A model generated the notes under the pieces. It did no database searches and was not told where the DNA came from. It was given only the letters and a program-made list of their open reading frames with translations. The position numbers and the translations under genes were made by a program. Positions 7,577-14,858 of a DNA stretch of 64,000 nt are shown piece after piece (the first letter of the stretch is position 1; each line of letters begins with the position of its first letter). The stretch lies in NCBI RefSeq assembly GCF_006175995.1, contig NZ_VDMB01000015.1, forward strand, positions 1-64,000. The letters run 5' to 3'. The stretch comes from Desulfobotulus mexicanus. Lineage in GTDB: Bacteria; Desulfobacterota; Desulfobacteria; Desulfobacterales; ASO4-4.

Positions 7577-8992
7577 TCAGCTTGATAATGCCGCCGGAGA
7601 ATCCCCTCCCTTTTTTAAGGGCAGGCGGATATTCACGGAAAAACCCTTTTCATGGTTGACGGCACGGATGCTTCCGCCATGACGACGTATGGCCTGTCCT
7701 GTGATGGCAAGGCCAAGGCCCACGCCGCCGGTGCGCCTGTCCCTGTCATCGTGAACCCTGTAAAAGGGCTCAAAAATCCGGGGAAGATCCTTTTCCGGCA
7801 CACCCGGTCCGGGGTCCGAGACCCGGAGTACAGCCTCATTTTCTTCCTCAATGGCCAGAAATACCTCTACTTCACCTTCCTCCGGTGTATATCTCAGGGC
7901 ATTGCGGATTACATTCTCCACAGCCCTGTGCAGAAGGGTGGGCGATCCTTCCAGCAGGATCTCTTCTGTTCCGGAAAATATGACGGAGCGTCTCTGGCCC
8001 TGGGCCTCAAAATCCGCATCCGCCACCACATCCATGACAAGGCGGGAAAAATTTATTTTCTCAAAGGGAAGATCTTCCCCGTTTCCTGAGCTTAGGCGGG
8101 CAAGGGTAAGGATTTCTCCTATCATGGTATTGAGGCGTTCCATCTCCATTTCCATGCGTCCCAGAGCCGCCGTATCCCCGCCGCCCTTGCGGGCCAGCTC
8201 CAGAGCCACTGCCATGCGGGCCAGAGGGGAGCGCAGTTCATGGGAAATATCCCTCAGCAGTCTGTCCCTTGAGTTCAGCAGATCTGCCATGCGGCCTGTC
8301 ATGGCATCAAAGTCTCTGGCAAGAAGTCCCAGTTCGTCCTTTCGGTTTCCCATATGCGGAGCCACCCTTACCGCAAGATTACCCGCAGCCACATTGCGGG
8401 TGGCGGAGCGCAGTCTTGCTATGGGACCTGTGATATGTCGGGCAATGGCCCAGCAGAGAATGACCGCAAGAAAAATGGAGCTCCAGAAGCGGATGCCCAG
8501 ATCTTTGGGAAAGCGGAACATGAGACGCTCGGCGTGGGGAGGGAGGGGAACAAGGGCCACCATGATCCAGATTTCTTCCCTGTGGGAAAAGCCGGTAAGT
8601 ATGAGGAGTTCGCTGCCCAGAACATCCACCCTTGCTGCCTTTTCTCCGGAAAGTTCCTGCAGAATATTCTGCACCTGCTCCGGCAGGGGATCTCCTGACA
8701 CGGAAAGATGGTCCGGATAAAGAAGCCAGGTTCTGGTACGCATTCTTTCCAGAAAGCGCTGCCTGTAGGAGAGATATCCCTCCATACCTTCATCCTTGAG
8801 CACGGCAGCGGCACCGTATCCGTAAAGTTCAACGGACTGCCTGAACATTTCCTGCCTTTCATGGCGCACCCTCTGGCGGTGTTCACTCCATGGTCCCTTG
8901 GATGCGGTGAAGGCCAGAATCACGGACAGTGCCATGCTGGCAAGGGTAAAGGCCAGAAATCCGAAGAAAAGTTTAATGAAAAGCCGGTGCAT
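7577..8992 (-). CDS. cpxA: CpxA-like envelope-stress sensor histidine kinase
   Basis: A 471-residue inner-membrane kinase. It has a membrane helix at about 8-30, a periplasmic sensor at 31-165, a second helix at about 168-186, HAMP at about 187-240, the phospho-acceptor DISHELRSPLARM with H251, an N-box ENVIRNALRY (359-368), and G boxes DPGPG and GGVGLGLAI (about 393-430). HELRSPLARM is the CpxA/RstB-type H-box. It starts 15 bp after cpxR and is presumably co-transcribed with it. A perfect CpxR box upstream of the pair supports the Cpx assignment over other OmpR-class systems. Confidence 0.85.
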   Translation of the reverse strand: MHRLFIKLFFGFLAFTLASMALSVILAFTASKGPWSEHRQRVRHERQEMFRQSVELYGYGAAAVLKDEGMEGYLSYRQRFLERMRTRTWLLYPDHLSVSGDPLPEQVQNILQELSGEKAARVDVLGSELLILTGFSHREEIWIMVALVPLPPHAERLMFRFPKDLGIRFWSSIFLAVILCWAIARHITGPIARLRSATRNVAAGNLAVRVAPHMGNRKDELGLLARDFDAMTGRMADLLNSRDRLLRDISHELRSPLARMAVALELARKGGGDTAALGRMEMEMERLNTMIGEILTLARLSSGNGEDLPFEKINFSRLVMDVVADADFEAQGQRRSVIFSGTEEILLEGSPTLLHRAVENVIRNALRYTPEEGEVEVFLAIEEENEAVLRVSDPGPGVPEKDLPRIFEPFYRVHDDRDRRTGGVGLGLAITGQAIRRHGGSIRAVNHEKGFSVNIRLPLKKGGDSPAALSS

Positions 8993-9007
8993 AAAAATTC
9001 CTGATCT

Positions 9008-9703
9008 TTATTCAGTGTAAAGATAACCCACTCCCCGTATGGCCCTGATACGCTCAACTCCGTCCGGTCTGGGGCCCAGCTTGCGCCGAAGGCTGCTGAC
9101 ATGGACATCCACACTGCGGTCGTAGTTGCCAAGGGGTCTTCCCAGTACTTCCTCGGAGAGCTGTTCCCGTTCCATGGTTTTGCCTGCATGGCTGAGAAAA
9201 AGGGTTAGAAAGTCAAATTCCACCATGGTCAGGCTGACGGGCTCGTCTCCCCGCAGTACCCGCCTGCTGCCCGGATACAGGCGTACATCTCCCAGTTCCA
9301 GAGGGCGGCTTTCTTCCCCGGTACCTGCTCCCTCGGACTCACGGTCGCTCCGGCGCAGCACCGCCCGGATTCTTGCCACAAGCTCTCTGGGGTTGAAGGG
9401 TTTTCCCAGATAATCATCCGCACCGATTTCAAGACCTATGATGCGATCCACCTCTTCGCCTCTGGCCGTGAGCATGATGACGGGAATAAGGCTTTTTTCC
9501 CTCAGTCTGCGCAGTACCTCCAGACCTCCCATGCCCGGCATCATCACATCCAGTACCACAAGATCCGCCTTGCCGCTCAGGGCTTTTTCCAGTCCTTTGG
9601 CCCCATCCTGTATTCCTTCCACGGAAAAACCTTCCGGCTCCATAAATTCGGCCAGAAGTGCCGTCAGCTCCCTGTCATCATCAATTACCAGAACATGCAG
9701 CAT
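9008..9703 (-). CDS. cpxR: CpxR-like OmpR-family response regulator
   Basis: A 231-residue response regulator from the ATG at 9703, which follows AAAAGGAGGAAATA. The receiver domain has the acidic pair IDDD (about 7), the phosphorylation Asp in LVVLDVMMPG (about 52), T in MLTARG and K in LGKPFNPREL. The C-terminal winged helix (about 130-230) ends in RSVDVHVSSLRRKLG and IRGVGYLY, as in OmpR/PhoB. It is first in the operon with cpxA, and its upstream region has GTAAA-N5-GTAAA, so autoregulation is likely. Confidence 0.88.
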   Translation of the reverse strand: MLHVLVIDDDRELTALLAEFMEPEGFSVEGIQDGAKGLEKALSGKADLVVLDVMMPGMGGLEVLRRLREKSLIPVIMLTARGEEVDRIIGLEIGADDYLGKPFNPRELVARIRAVLRRSDRESEGAGTGEESRPLELGDVRLYPGSRRVLRGDEPVSLTMVEFDFLTLFLSHAGKTMEREQLSEEVLGRPLGNYDRSVDVHVSSLRRKLGPRPDGVERIRAIRGVGYLYTE

Positions 9704-9750
9704 TATTTCCTCCTTTTTCATCATCATGCCAGAGCTTTGGCAATCTGCCC

Positions 9751-9765
9751 GTAAAAATTTGTAAA
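9751..9765 (+). promoter_or_regulatory. CpxR box upstream of cpxR
   Basis: GTAAAAATTTGTAAA is a perfect GTAAA-N5-GTAAA direct repeat, the enterobacterial CpxR consensus. It lies 48 bp upstream of the cpxR start codon. Confidence 0.7.
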
Positions 9766-9863
9766 GATCTGATTTGTAGAGGGTCTGGTTCCTGTGTCTC
9801 TGTCCGGAAGAGATGGCTGTTGTCAGGCAAAAATGACATTGAAGAGGTACTGTTTTTTTAAAG

Positions 9864-9898
9864 AAAAAAGGGAAAAACCGGAAATTCCGGTATTTCCC
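9864..9898 (-). terminator. Rho-independent terminator after hslO
   Basis: On the minus strand GGGAAATACCGG and CCGGTTTTTCCC form a 12-bp imperfect stem with a 5-base loop, followed by a run of six T. It closes the sigma/anti-sigma/hslO run. Confidence 0.65.
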
Positions 9899-9925
9899 CG
9901 AATAAATCAGGCAGCAGCATTTTTT

Positions 9926-10849
9926 TCAGGGTAAAAGCCCCTTCAGATCTTCCTGGGAGAAGGGATAGATGGAGCCGCAGTTATGGCAGGTGATTTCCAG
10001 GGGAAAGGGACCCTTTGCAAGGATATCCTTTTTGTCTTCTTCGGGCAGGCCCTTCAGGTAGAGACCCAGCTGATCCGCATTGCAGCGGCAGAAAAATTCC
10101 ACCCTCCTATGGTCAATAATTTTGGGATTCAGGGTGGCGAAGGTGTTCATGATCATATCTTCGGCTTTTTCTTTTCCGGAGAATGCCTCGCCGATGCCGG
10201 GCATGGAAGCCACAAGGGATTCAAGGGTGACAATTTCTTCTTCCGTGGCTCCGGGCATGGCCTGAAGCAGCAGGCCTCCTGCGCCTGTGACTTCTCCTTT
10301 GGCGTCAAAGTGAACACTTAAGGAGAGGGCCGTGGGTGTCTGTTCCGAGGTGGCGTAGTAATGGGCCACGTCCTGGGCAATATTGCCATAGGCAAGGGCC
10401 ACCTGACCGGTGAAGGGGTGGCGTGCCGTCTGGGTGTGGCGGGTGAGGGTCAGAAAACCTGCCCCGAAAAAAGGGGAAAGGTTAAAACTTTCCGGAGCTT
10501 TTTCTACGGGAATGGGATTTTTATGCAGGTAGCCCCGGATTTCGCCCAGGGCATTGGCTTCTGCGGACAGGCCGCCAATGGGTCCGGAGCAGGATATTTT
10601 AAGCTGTATGCGGTCTTCACCCTTAAGGGGCATGGCCATGAGGCCTGCGGCTATGTAAGCATGGCCTAAAGTCAGGGTTTCCAGAATACCCAGTTCATGG
10701 TTGGCCCGCATTTCATTGACAAGGCGGGTGGCATGGATGAGGCTGCCGCGGATGTGGCCATTGGCAAGTATAAAGATATGGGCCTTGTCCAGGGCGCTGG
10801 CACGGAGCTGTTCTTTGATGTCTGAACCAAAGGGCTTTTTTTTGATCAT
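9926..10849 (-). CDS. hslO: Hsp33 redox-regulated chaperone
   Basis: A 307-residue cytoplasmic holdase activated by oxidation. The N-terminal domain has the family sequences ANGHIRG (about 30-36) and LTLGHAYIAAGLMA. The C-terminal zinc switch has C254-x-C256 (FCRCNAD) and C288-x2-C291 (CHNCG), the four Hsp33 zinc ligands that form disulfides under oxidative stress. It follows the anti-sigma gene by 15 bp and has no strong Shine-Dalgarno of its own, so it is probably co-transcribed and coupled with the ECF sigma unit. Confidence 0.93.
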   Translation of the reverse strand: MIKKKPFGSDIKEQLRASALDKAHIFILANGHIRGSLIHATRLVNEMRANHELGILETLTLGHAYIAAGLMAMPLKGEDRIQLKISCSGPIGGLSAEANALGEIRGYLHKNPIPVEKAPESFNLSPFFGAGFLTLTRHTQTARHPFTGQVALAYGNIAQDVAHYYATSEQTPTALSLSVHFDAKGEVTGAGGLLLQAMPGATEEEIVTLESLVASMPGIGEAFSGKEKAEDMIMNTFATLNPKIIDHRRVEFFCRCNADQLGLYLKGLPEEDKKDILAKGPFPLEITCHNCGSIYPFSQEDLKGLLP

Positions 10850-10864
10850 GGTAAAAAACGGCTT

Positions 10865-11137
10865 TCAGGCTTGTCCCGGATTCTGGGACGCCGTGCTGGC
10901 AAGTTCCATCAGTTTCCGGGAGAGGTTTTCAGGTACAGGCCGGGTTCCCACCCGCTTACAGATGCGGACGCTCTGGGAAAGGGTGGTGAGGCAGACCCGG
11001 CACTTGGGACAGTTCTGCAGATGGTCTTCCAGCTCCCTGCGTTCATCTCCTTTCAGCTCTCCATCCACATAGGCGGAAAGGCGGTCAAACAGGGCAAGGC
11101 AGTGGGCGGGAATATCCGGAATTTCAGGAAGGCTCAT
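10865..11137 (-). CDS. zinc-finger anti-sigma factor (ZAS-type)
   Basis: A 90-residue soluble protein with a putative zinc-finger HC2 domain. HLQNCPKC (about 39-46) is the H-x3-C-x2-C core of ZAS anti-sigma factors, preceded by the typical LSAYVDGEL helix. There is no transmembrane helix, so it acts in the cytoplasm. It overlaps the ECF sigma gene by 14 bp, implying coupled synthesis. ZAS proteins often release their sigma on thiol oxidation, which fits the adjacent Hsp33; redox sensing here is an inference. Confidence 0.82.
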   Translation of the reverse strand: MSLPEIPDIPAHCLALFDRLSAYVDGELKGDERRELEDHLQNCPKCRVCLTTLSQSVRICKRVGTRPVPENLSRKLMELASTASQNPGQA

Positions 11138-11690
11138 GGCTGAAGTATCCTTTCAGGGTTTCCCGGATGGAAAAACGGGCTCTGTGCAGCCGGACCTTGA
11201 CATTGGCCTGGGAAATATCAAGAATCCGGGCAGTTTCTTCCGTGGAGAAATCCTCCATGTCCCGAAGGACCACCACAAGGCGGTATGTGGGAGGCAGTTC
11301 ATCAATGGCTGCCTTGATCCTTGCCCCCAGCTCTTCGTTAAGAAGCCTGTCCACGGGTTCTTTGGCCCACTGGGGCAGTTCTTCGGGTGCTTCGGCTGCA
11401 TCACCGGGAATCACATCTTCCAGGGAAAGTTCCCTTTCCGGCGCATATTTGGAACGCCGCCGCATCTTGATACAGACACTGACGGCGATTCTGTATACCC
11501 AGTTACGGAAAAGGCTTTCATGACGGAACCCGGACATATATCTGAAGATGTTTATAAAGGTTTCCTGAACCAGATCCTCTGCGTCCCGGCTGTCTTTGCA
11601 GATCCTCAGGCCGAAGTTGTACAGGCGGTCCTGATAGCGTAGCACCAGTTCCTCAAACAGCTCTTCACGGCCCTGATTGATGGCCTGCAC
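11124..11690 (-). CDS. ECF-family RNA polymerase sigma factor
   Basis: A 188-residue sigma-70 factor with only regions 2 and 4. Region 2 is FEELVLRYQDRLYNFGLRI plus DAEDLVQETFINIFR (about 12-50). Region 4 is AAIDELPPTYRLVVVLRDMEDFSTEETARIL with the recognition helix ISQANVKVRLHRAR (about 125-175). The stated start is a GTG at 11690. The frame stays open upstream with D-P-D-L-D-L directly before it, typical of ECF N-termini, but contains no ATG, GTG or TTG back to a stop. An ATC codon with GGGAG six bases before it is the only spaced candidate, so the true N-terminus may be about 19 residues longer. Confidence 0.85.
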   Translation of the reverse strand: MQAINQGREELFEELVLRYQDRLYNFGLRICKDSRDAEDLVQETFINIFRYMSGFRHESLFRNWVYRIAVSVCIKMRRRSKYAPERELSLEDVIPGDAAEAPEELPQWAKEPVDRLLNEELGARIKAAIDELPPTYRLVVVLRDMEDFSTEETARILDISQANVKVRLHRARFSIRETLKGYFSHEPS

Positions 11691-11784
11691 CAGATCAAGG
11701 TCCGGATCCTGTTTCCGGGGGGTGTTTTTCGTGTTCGTTCCGATGGTTTTCTCCCGTTCTTGTCAACTGACAAGAATCTTTCAG

Positions 11785-11874
11785 TCAGGTGGAAACGCCC
11801 AGTTTCGGCAGTATCCATGCCTGCAGAAGGTACCAGACGCCAATGATGGCCAGCAGAAAAAGAAGCTCTTTCAT
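11785..11874 (-). CDS. 29-residue single-helix membrane peptide
   Basis: A 90-bp frame with a near-ideal ribosome site (AAAAGGAGAACAAG before the ATG). The product starts MKELLFLLAIIGVWYLL, a single transmembrane helix, and ends QAWILPKLGVST. It is the first frame of the minus-strand run that continues into the ECF sigma gene about 95 bp later. Its composition and ribosome site argue that it is translated; no family or function can be assigned from sequence alone. Confidence 0.55.
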   Translation of the reverse strand: MKELLFLLAIIGVWYLLQAWILPKLGVST

Positions 11875-11907
11875 CTTGTTCTCCTTTTAAAGAATTGTAT
11901 TTTTAAA

Positions 11908-11930
11908 GTCCATGTTTTTTCATTATGGAC
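11908..11930. promoter_or_regulatory. inverted repeat in a divergent promoter region
   Basis: GTCCAT (11908-11913) and ATGGAC (11925-11930) are perfect complements 11 bp apart. They lie between the divergent small-peptide/sigma unit and the gene at 11952. This could be an operator or a small hairpin; nothing identifies the protein that would bind it. Confidence 0.3.
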
Positions 11931-11951
11931 ATCCAGTAGAAAGGAGCCCCC

Positions 11952-12842
11952 ATGCACCCTTCAGGTTACACAGCCCCTGTCTCAGGCAGGGGAGAGCAGA
12001 TGCTGAATTTTCTGAAACTCTATTTTCAGACGCCCCGGGCACTTGGCTCTGAAGTGGAAGCCTTTGCCGCAGACACCCTTGGATACGGGGATGCGGGCGC
12101 TGTTTCTTTGATCATGACTTCTGCCGGAGACGGAGATTCTGCCATGCTGAAGGATCTCTGGATCTTCCCGGACAAGACCCTCAGGCAGCAGCTTGCGGAT
12201 GTATGGAGGGGCAGGGGCTGGCAGGCTTCCGATATCCGCAATCTCCGTACTGTCCTCTGGCAGGAACAGCCTTTTGCCCGGCTGGAGACCAGTGAAGGGC
12301 AGGTTCTGGATATCCCTCTGAGTGTTGAAGAAATAGGATATTTTGTGGAAAGATTGTATCTTCACCGGAATATTGATCCGGAACTATGGGGAGAGATCCG
12401 TTCCCTGCATCCGGAATCCTTTGCCATGGAGGCTGTGCTGACCCTCTGGACTTCAGGTATGGATATCCTGCAAGGGCGGGCTGAGGCCCTGAAGAGACTG
12501 GTGGAAAAGGAAAAGGGCAGCCAGCATTTTTCTGAATTTTTTAATCTCATGGTGAAGGTTATGGCCGAAGCTCCCATGGATGCTTCCTGGCCTCTGCCCC
12601 TGCTCCATGCCCGGCGCAGGCTGGAGCAGAGGTTTTCCGGAGCAAAGCGTGTGGCTGCTGCGCTGGAGCGGGGAACCATTGAAACCCTGCTTCTTTCCGG
12701 AGACCGGGTGCTGGATGCGGATCCTGAAAAGGCGGCGCAGGAACTGAATCTTGCGGAAATGCTTCTCCACAGGCTCTGGCCCGGTGCCCTTCCATGGGAT
12801 TCGGGCGTGCAGAGCAGGGAGTTTGATTATGGGAACATTTGA
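11952..12842 (+). CDS. conserved-looking protein of unknown function
   Basis: A 296-residue soluble protein with no signal peptide or membrane helix. It has a mixed alpha/beta N-terminal half (VSLIMTSAGDGDSAMLKDLW at about 50-69) and a helical C-terminal half rich in Leu, Glu and Arg (about 165-280). I do not recognise a family. The ATG at 11952 follows AAAGGAGCCCCC; an alternative ATG at 12000 follows GGGGAGAGCAG and would give MLNFLKLYFQTP as the start. It converges with the ferredoxin gene and overlaps its 3' end by 16 bp. Base use is like that of the core genes. Confidence 0.7.
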   Translation: MHPSGYTAPVSGRGEQMLNFLKLYFQTPRALGSEVEAFAADTLGYGDAGAVSLIMTSAGDGDSAMLKDLWIFPDKTLRQQLADVWRGRGWQASDIRNLRTVLWQEQPFARLETSEGQVLDIPLSVEEIGYFVERLYLHRNIDPELWGEIRSLHPESFAMEAVLTLWTSGMDILQGRAEALKRLVEKEKGSQHFSEFFNLMVKVMAEAPMDASWPLPLLHARRRLEQRFSGAKRVAAALERGTIETLLLSGDRVLDADPEKAAQELNLAEMLLHRLWPGALPWDSGVQSREFDYGNI

Positions 12843-13543
12843 AAAGGAGGCTTCGGTGCTGTTTCCGGACGTCCCCGTTTTCCGCTGCGCTGGACAATGA
12901 TTTCTTCAAAGGTATCCTTTTTGCCGGAACGTTTGAGGGCTTCCTGAATCATGCGGGAGAGACCGGCACAGCAGGGTACTTCCATAATAGCCGCTGTGAT
13001 GGAGCCTATGTCCCCATGGGAAAAAATGGCAGCAAGTCTTTCTATGGTTTCCTCGGCATTGTCCAGCTTGGGACAGGTCATGAGAAGGGCTTTTCCCGGC
13101 AGCAGATCCCTGTGCAGATTCGGATCTGCAACGGCTGTGCAGTCTGCAAGAATTAGAAGGTCTGCATTCCGCAGGAAAGGCGCTGTGGGCGGAATGAGAC
13201 GCAGCTGCAAAGGCCACTGGGCAAGGGCTGAAGGAGACGGTTCACAGGAAGCCGTTGGCCGGGGGGGCAGGGCCATTACCTGAGTGGATGGGCAGCCCCG
13301 GCTTTTGAGGTGCTGGTGAACGGCCTCTTCGTCAAAGGGCTCGGTTTCTTTTTTAACAATGCGCAGGGCATCCTGGGGGCAGGCACCGATGCATGCGCCC
13401 AGTCCGTCACAGAGGGGATCCTGGATTACCTTTGCCTTGCCGTCCACTAGGGCAAGGGCACCTTCGGCGCAGGATGGAATGCAGAGGCCGCAGCCAACGC
13501 ATTTTTCTTCATCTATTTCTATCATGTCCCGTAAAATTTTCAT
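12827..13543 (-). CDS. 4Fe-4S ferredoxin-domain protein
   Basis: A 238-residue cytoplasmic protein. It starts with a dicluster ferredoxin fold: C15-x2-C18-x2-C21-x3-C25-P-like (CVGCGLCIPSC), then CDGLGACIGACP with C45, C51 and C55. The second motif has Leu at residue 48 where a ligand Cys is usual, so it may hold a 3Fe-4S cluster or recruit another ligand. The C-terminal 150 residues form an alpha/beta domain with further Cys residues (LLILADCTAVAD, MTCPKLDNAEE, EVPCCAGL). The ATG at 13543 follows AAAGGAGTACAAAA. It is divergent from a Crp/Fnr regulator and likely under its control; a link to nitrosative stress (HcpR-like) is possible but not shown. Confidence 0.8.
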   Translation of the reverse strand: MKILRDMIEIDEEKCVGCGLCIPSCAEGALALVDGKAKVIQDPLCDGLGACIGACPQDALRIVKKETEPFDEEAVHQHLKSRGCPSTQVMALPPRPTASCEPSPSALAQWPLQLRLIPPTAPFLRNADLLILADCTAVADPNLHRDLLPGKALLMTCPKLDNAEETIERLAAIFSHGDIGSITAAIMEVPCCAGLSRMIQEALKRSGKKDTFEEIIVQRSGKRGRPETAPKPPFQMFP

Positions 13544-13652
13544 TTTTGTACTCCTTTACTCCTTAAGGGCTGATGCTTTTCAGGGGTATGCCACTTTGGG
13601 CACCCTTTCTATATTTTATGATTAAGGATAAGGCAGAGGATAAAAAAATACA

Positions 13653-13666
13653 TTGATATGAATCAA
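13653..13666. promoter_or_regulatory. FNR-type palindrome in the ferredoxin/Crp-Fnr intergenic region
   Basis: TTGATATGAATCAA is a perfect TTGAT-N4-ATCAA box. It lies 12 bp before the start codon of the Crp/Fnr gene and overlaps its ribosome site region, a position fit for autorepression. It is also 110 bp upstream of the divergent ferredoxin gene. Confidence 0.65.
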
Positions 13667-13677
13667 GGAATAAAAAA

Positions 13678-14373
13678 ATGCAGACAGAAGATGTTTTAAA
13701 AAGTTTAAGGGATGCATCTCTTTTTTCAGATCTGGATGCTCCGAGTCTTGCCTCTCTGGCAGATATAGGAAGGTTGCGGGAAAGCCTTCGCGGGGAAATG
13801 CTGTTTCAGGAAGGGGATGGGGCTGAAGGTTTTTTTGTGCTGCTTTCCGGCAGGGTCAAGGTGTTTAAATCCACGGCCGAAGGCAAGGAAAAAATTCTGC
13901 ATATTCTGGGGCAGGGAGAACCCGTGGGAGAGGTGCCCATGTTTGCAGGTATCCCCTATCCAGCCAGTGCCCAGACCCTGGAGCAGAGCCAGCTTATTTT
14001 TCTGCCCAAAAAGGCTTTTGTGGAAAAGCTCGCAGACACGCCGGATCTGGCCCTTTCCATGCTGGCCGTGCTTTCCCGGCGGCTCAGGCTGTTTACCACC
14101 CAGATAGAACATCTGACCCTAAAGGAGGTTCCTGCCAGATTTGCGGCCTATCTCCAGACCCTTAGGGAGGAATCCGCAGGCAATGAGGCTTCTCTGGTTC
14201 TGCCCGTATCCAAGGCCCAGCTGGCCAGCCTGCTGGGAACCAGTCCGGAAACCCTTTCCAGAATTCTCTCCCGAATGGCTGCTGCTGGATATCTTGAGGT
14301 AAGGGGCAGCAGCATTGAAATCTGTGATCCCGAAGGGCTTGCCATGGTTGCTGAAGAGGGAAAGATGGAGTGA
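13678..14373 (+). CDS. Crp/Fnr-family transcriptional regulator
   Basis: A 231-residue regulator. The N-terminal cyclic-nucleotide-binding barrel spans about 10-125 (LFQEGDGAEGFFVLLSGRVK at about 41-60). The dimer helix is followed by a winged helix with SKAQLASLLGTSPETLSRILSRM (about 180-202); SPETLSR is the Fnr/Crp recognition helix. There is no N-terminal cysteine cluster as in Fnr, so the ligand is more likely haem, a nucleotide or another effector, as in HcpR/Dnr types. It is divergent from the ferredoxin gene with an FNR-like box between them, and is followed 27 bp later by MITE copy A. Confidence 0.85.
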   Translation: MQTEDVLKSLRDASLFSDLDAPSLASLADIGRLRESLRGEMLFQEGDGAEGFFVLLSGRVKVFKSTAEGKEKILHILGQGEPVGEVPMFAGIPYPASAQTLEQSQLIFLPKKAFVEKLADTPDLALSMLAVLSRRLRLFTTQIEHLTLKEVPARFAAYLQTLREESAGNEASLVLPVSKAQLASLLGTSPETLSRILSRMAAAGYLEVRGSSIEICDPEGLAMVAEEGKME

Positions 14374-14400
14374 GGTCTTAAAGATTCTTTTTAAAAAAAA

Positions 14401-14748
14401 GTAATTGTTCAGCACAGTTTTATTCCAAAATGCCAACACTGTAATTTCTTGGCTCAGCTCTATTGCAAGGCACACTGGCTGTTTGCAGGTGACGTTGCAA
14501 TCGTTTCGGATCAAAGCTTTGCAGGCCTGTGCGAAAGAAGCGGCAAACTGTCTGAGCCGACACAAAGGCAGCGTGTCCAAGCCTGCTATGGTAATAAAAA
14601 AGCTTATCCTGCCTGTGGCGGCGAGTTTTTGCCGGTTCCGCACAGGGCAAAAAGCTTCCGAATAAGATTGCGTCACGGGCAAACAGCTTGGGTGCCTGTG
14701 CATCTGTCTGACAGGTATGATACTTATAAAATTGTGCTGAACAATCAC
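14401..14748. mobile_element. MITE copy A (IS66-type ends)
   Basis: A 348-bp element. The left end GTAATTGTTCAGCAC is complementary to the right end GTGCTGAACAATCAC (one mismatch). The flanks AAAAAAAA and AAAAAATA match at 7 of 8 positions. The interior is about 85-90% similar by eye to copies B and C. No transposase is encoded. It lies between the Crp/Fnr gene and the acyl-CoA dehydrogenase gene (convergent). Confidence 0.8.
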
Positions 14749-14858
14749 AAAAAATAATAAGGTGCAGAGGGATAAACCCGCCTGCACCTTATTTGTTTAT
14801 ACTATCGGGTCAGAACCGGATTACGGTCCTGACCCTTTTAAATCAATAAAGCTTAGGA

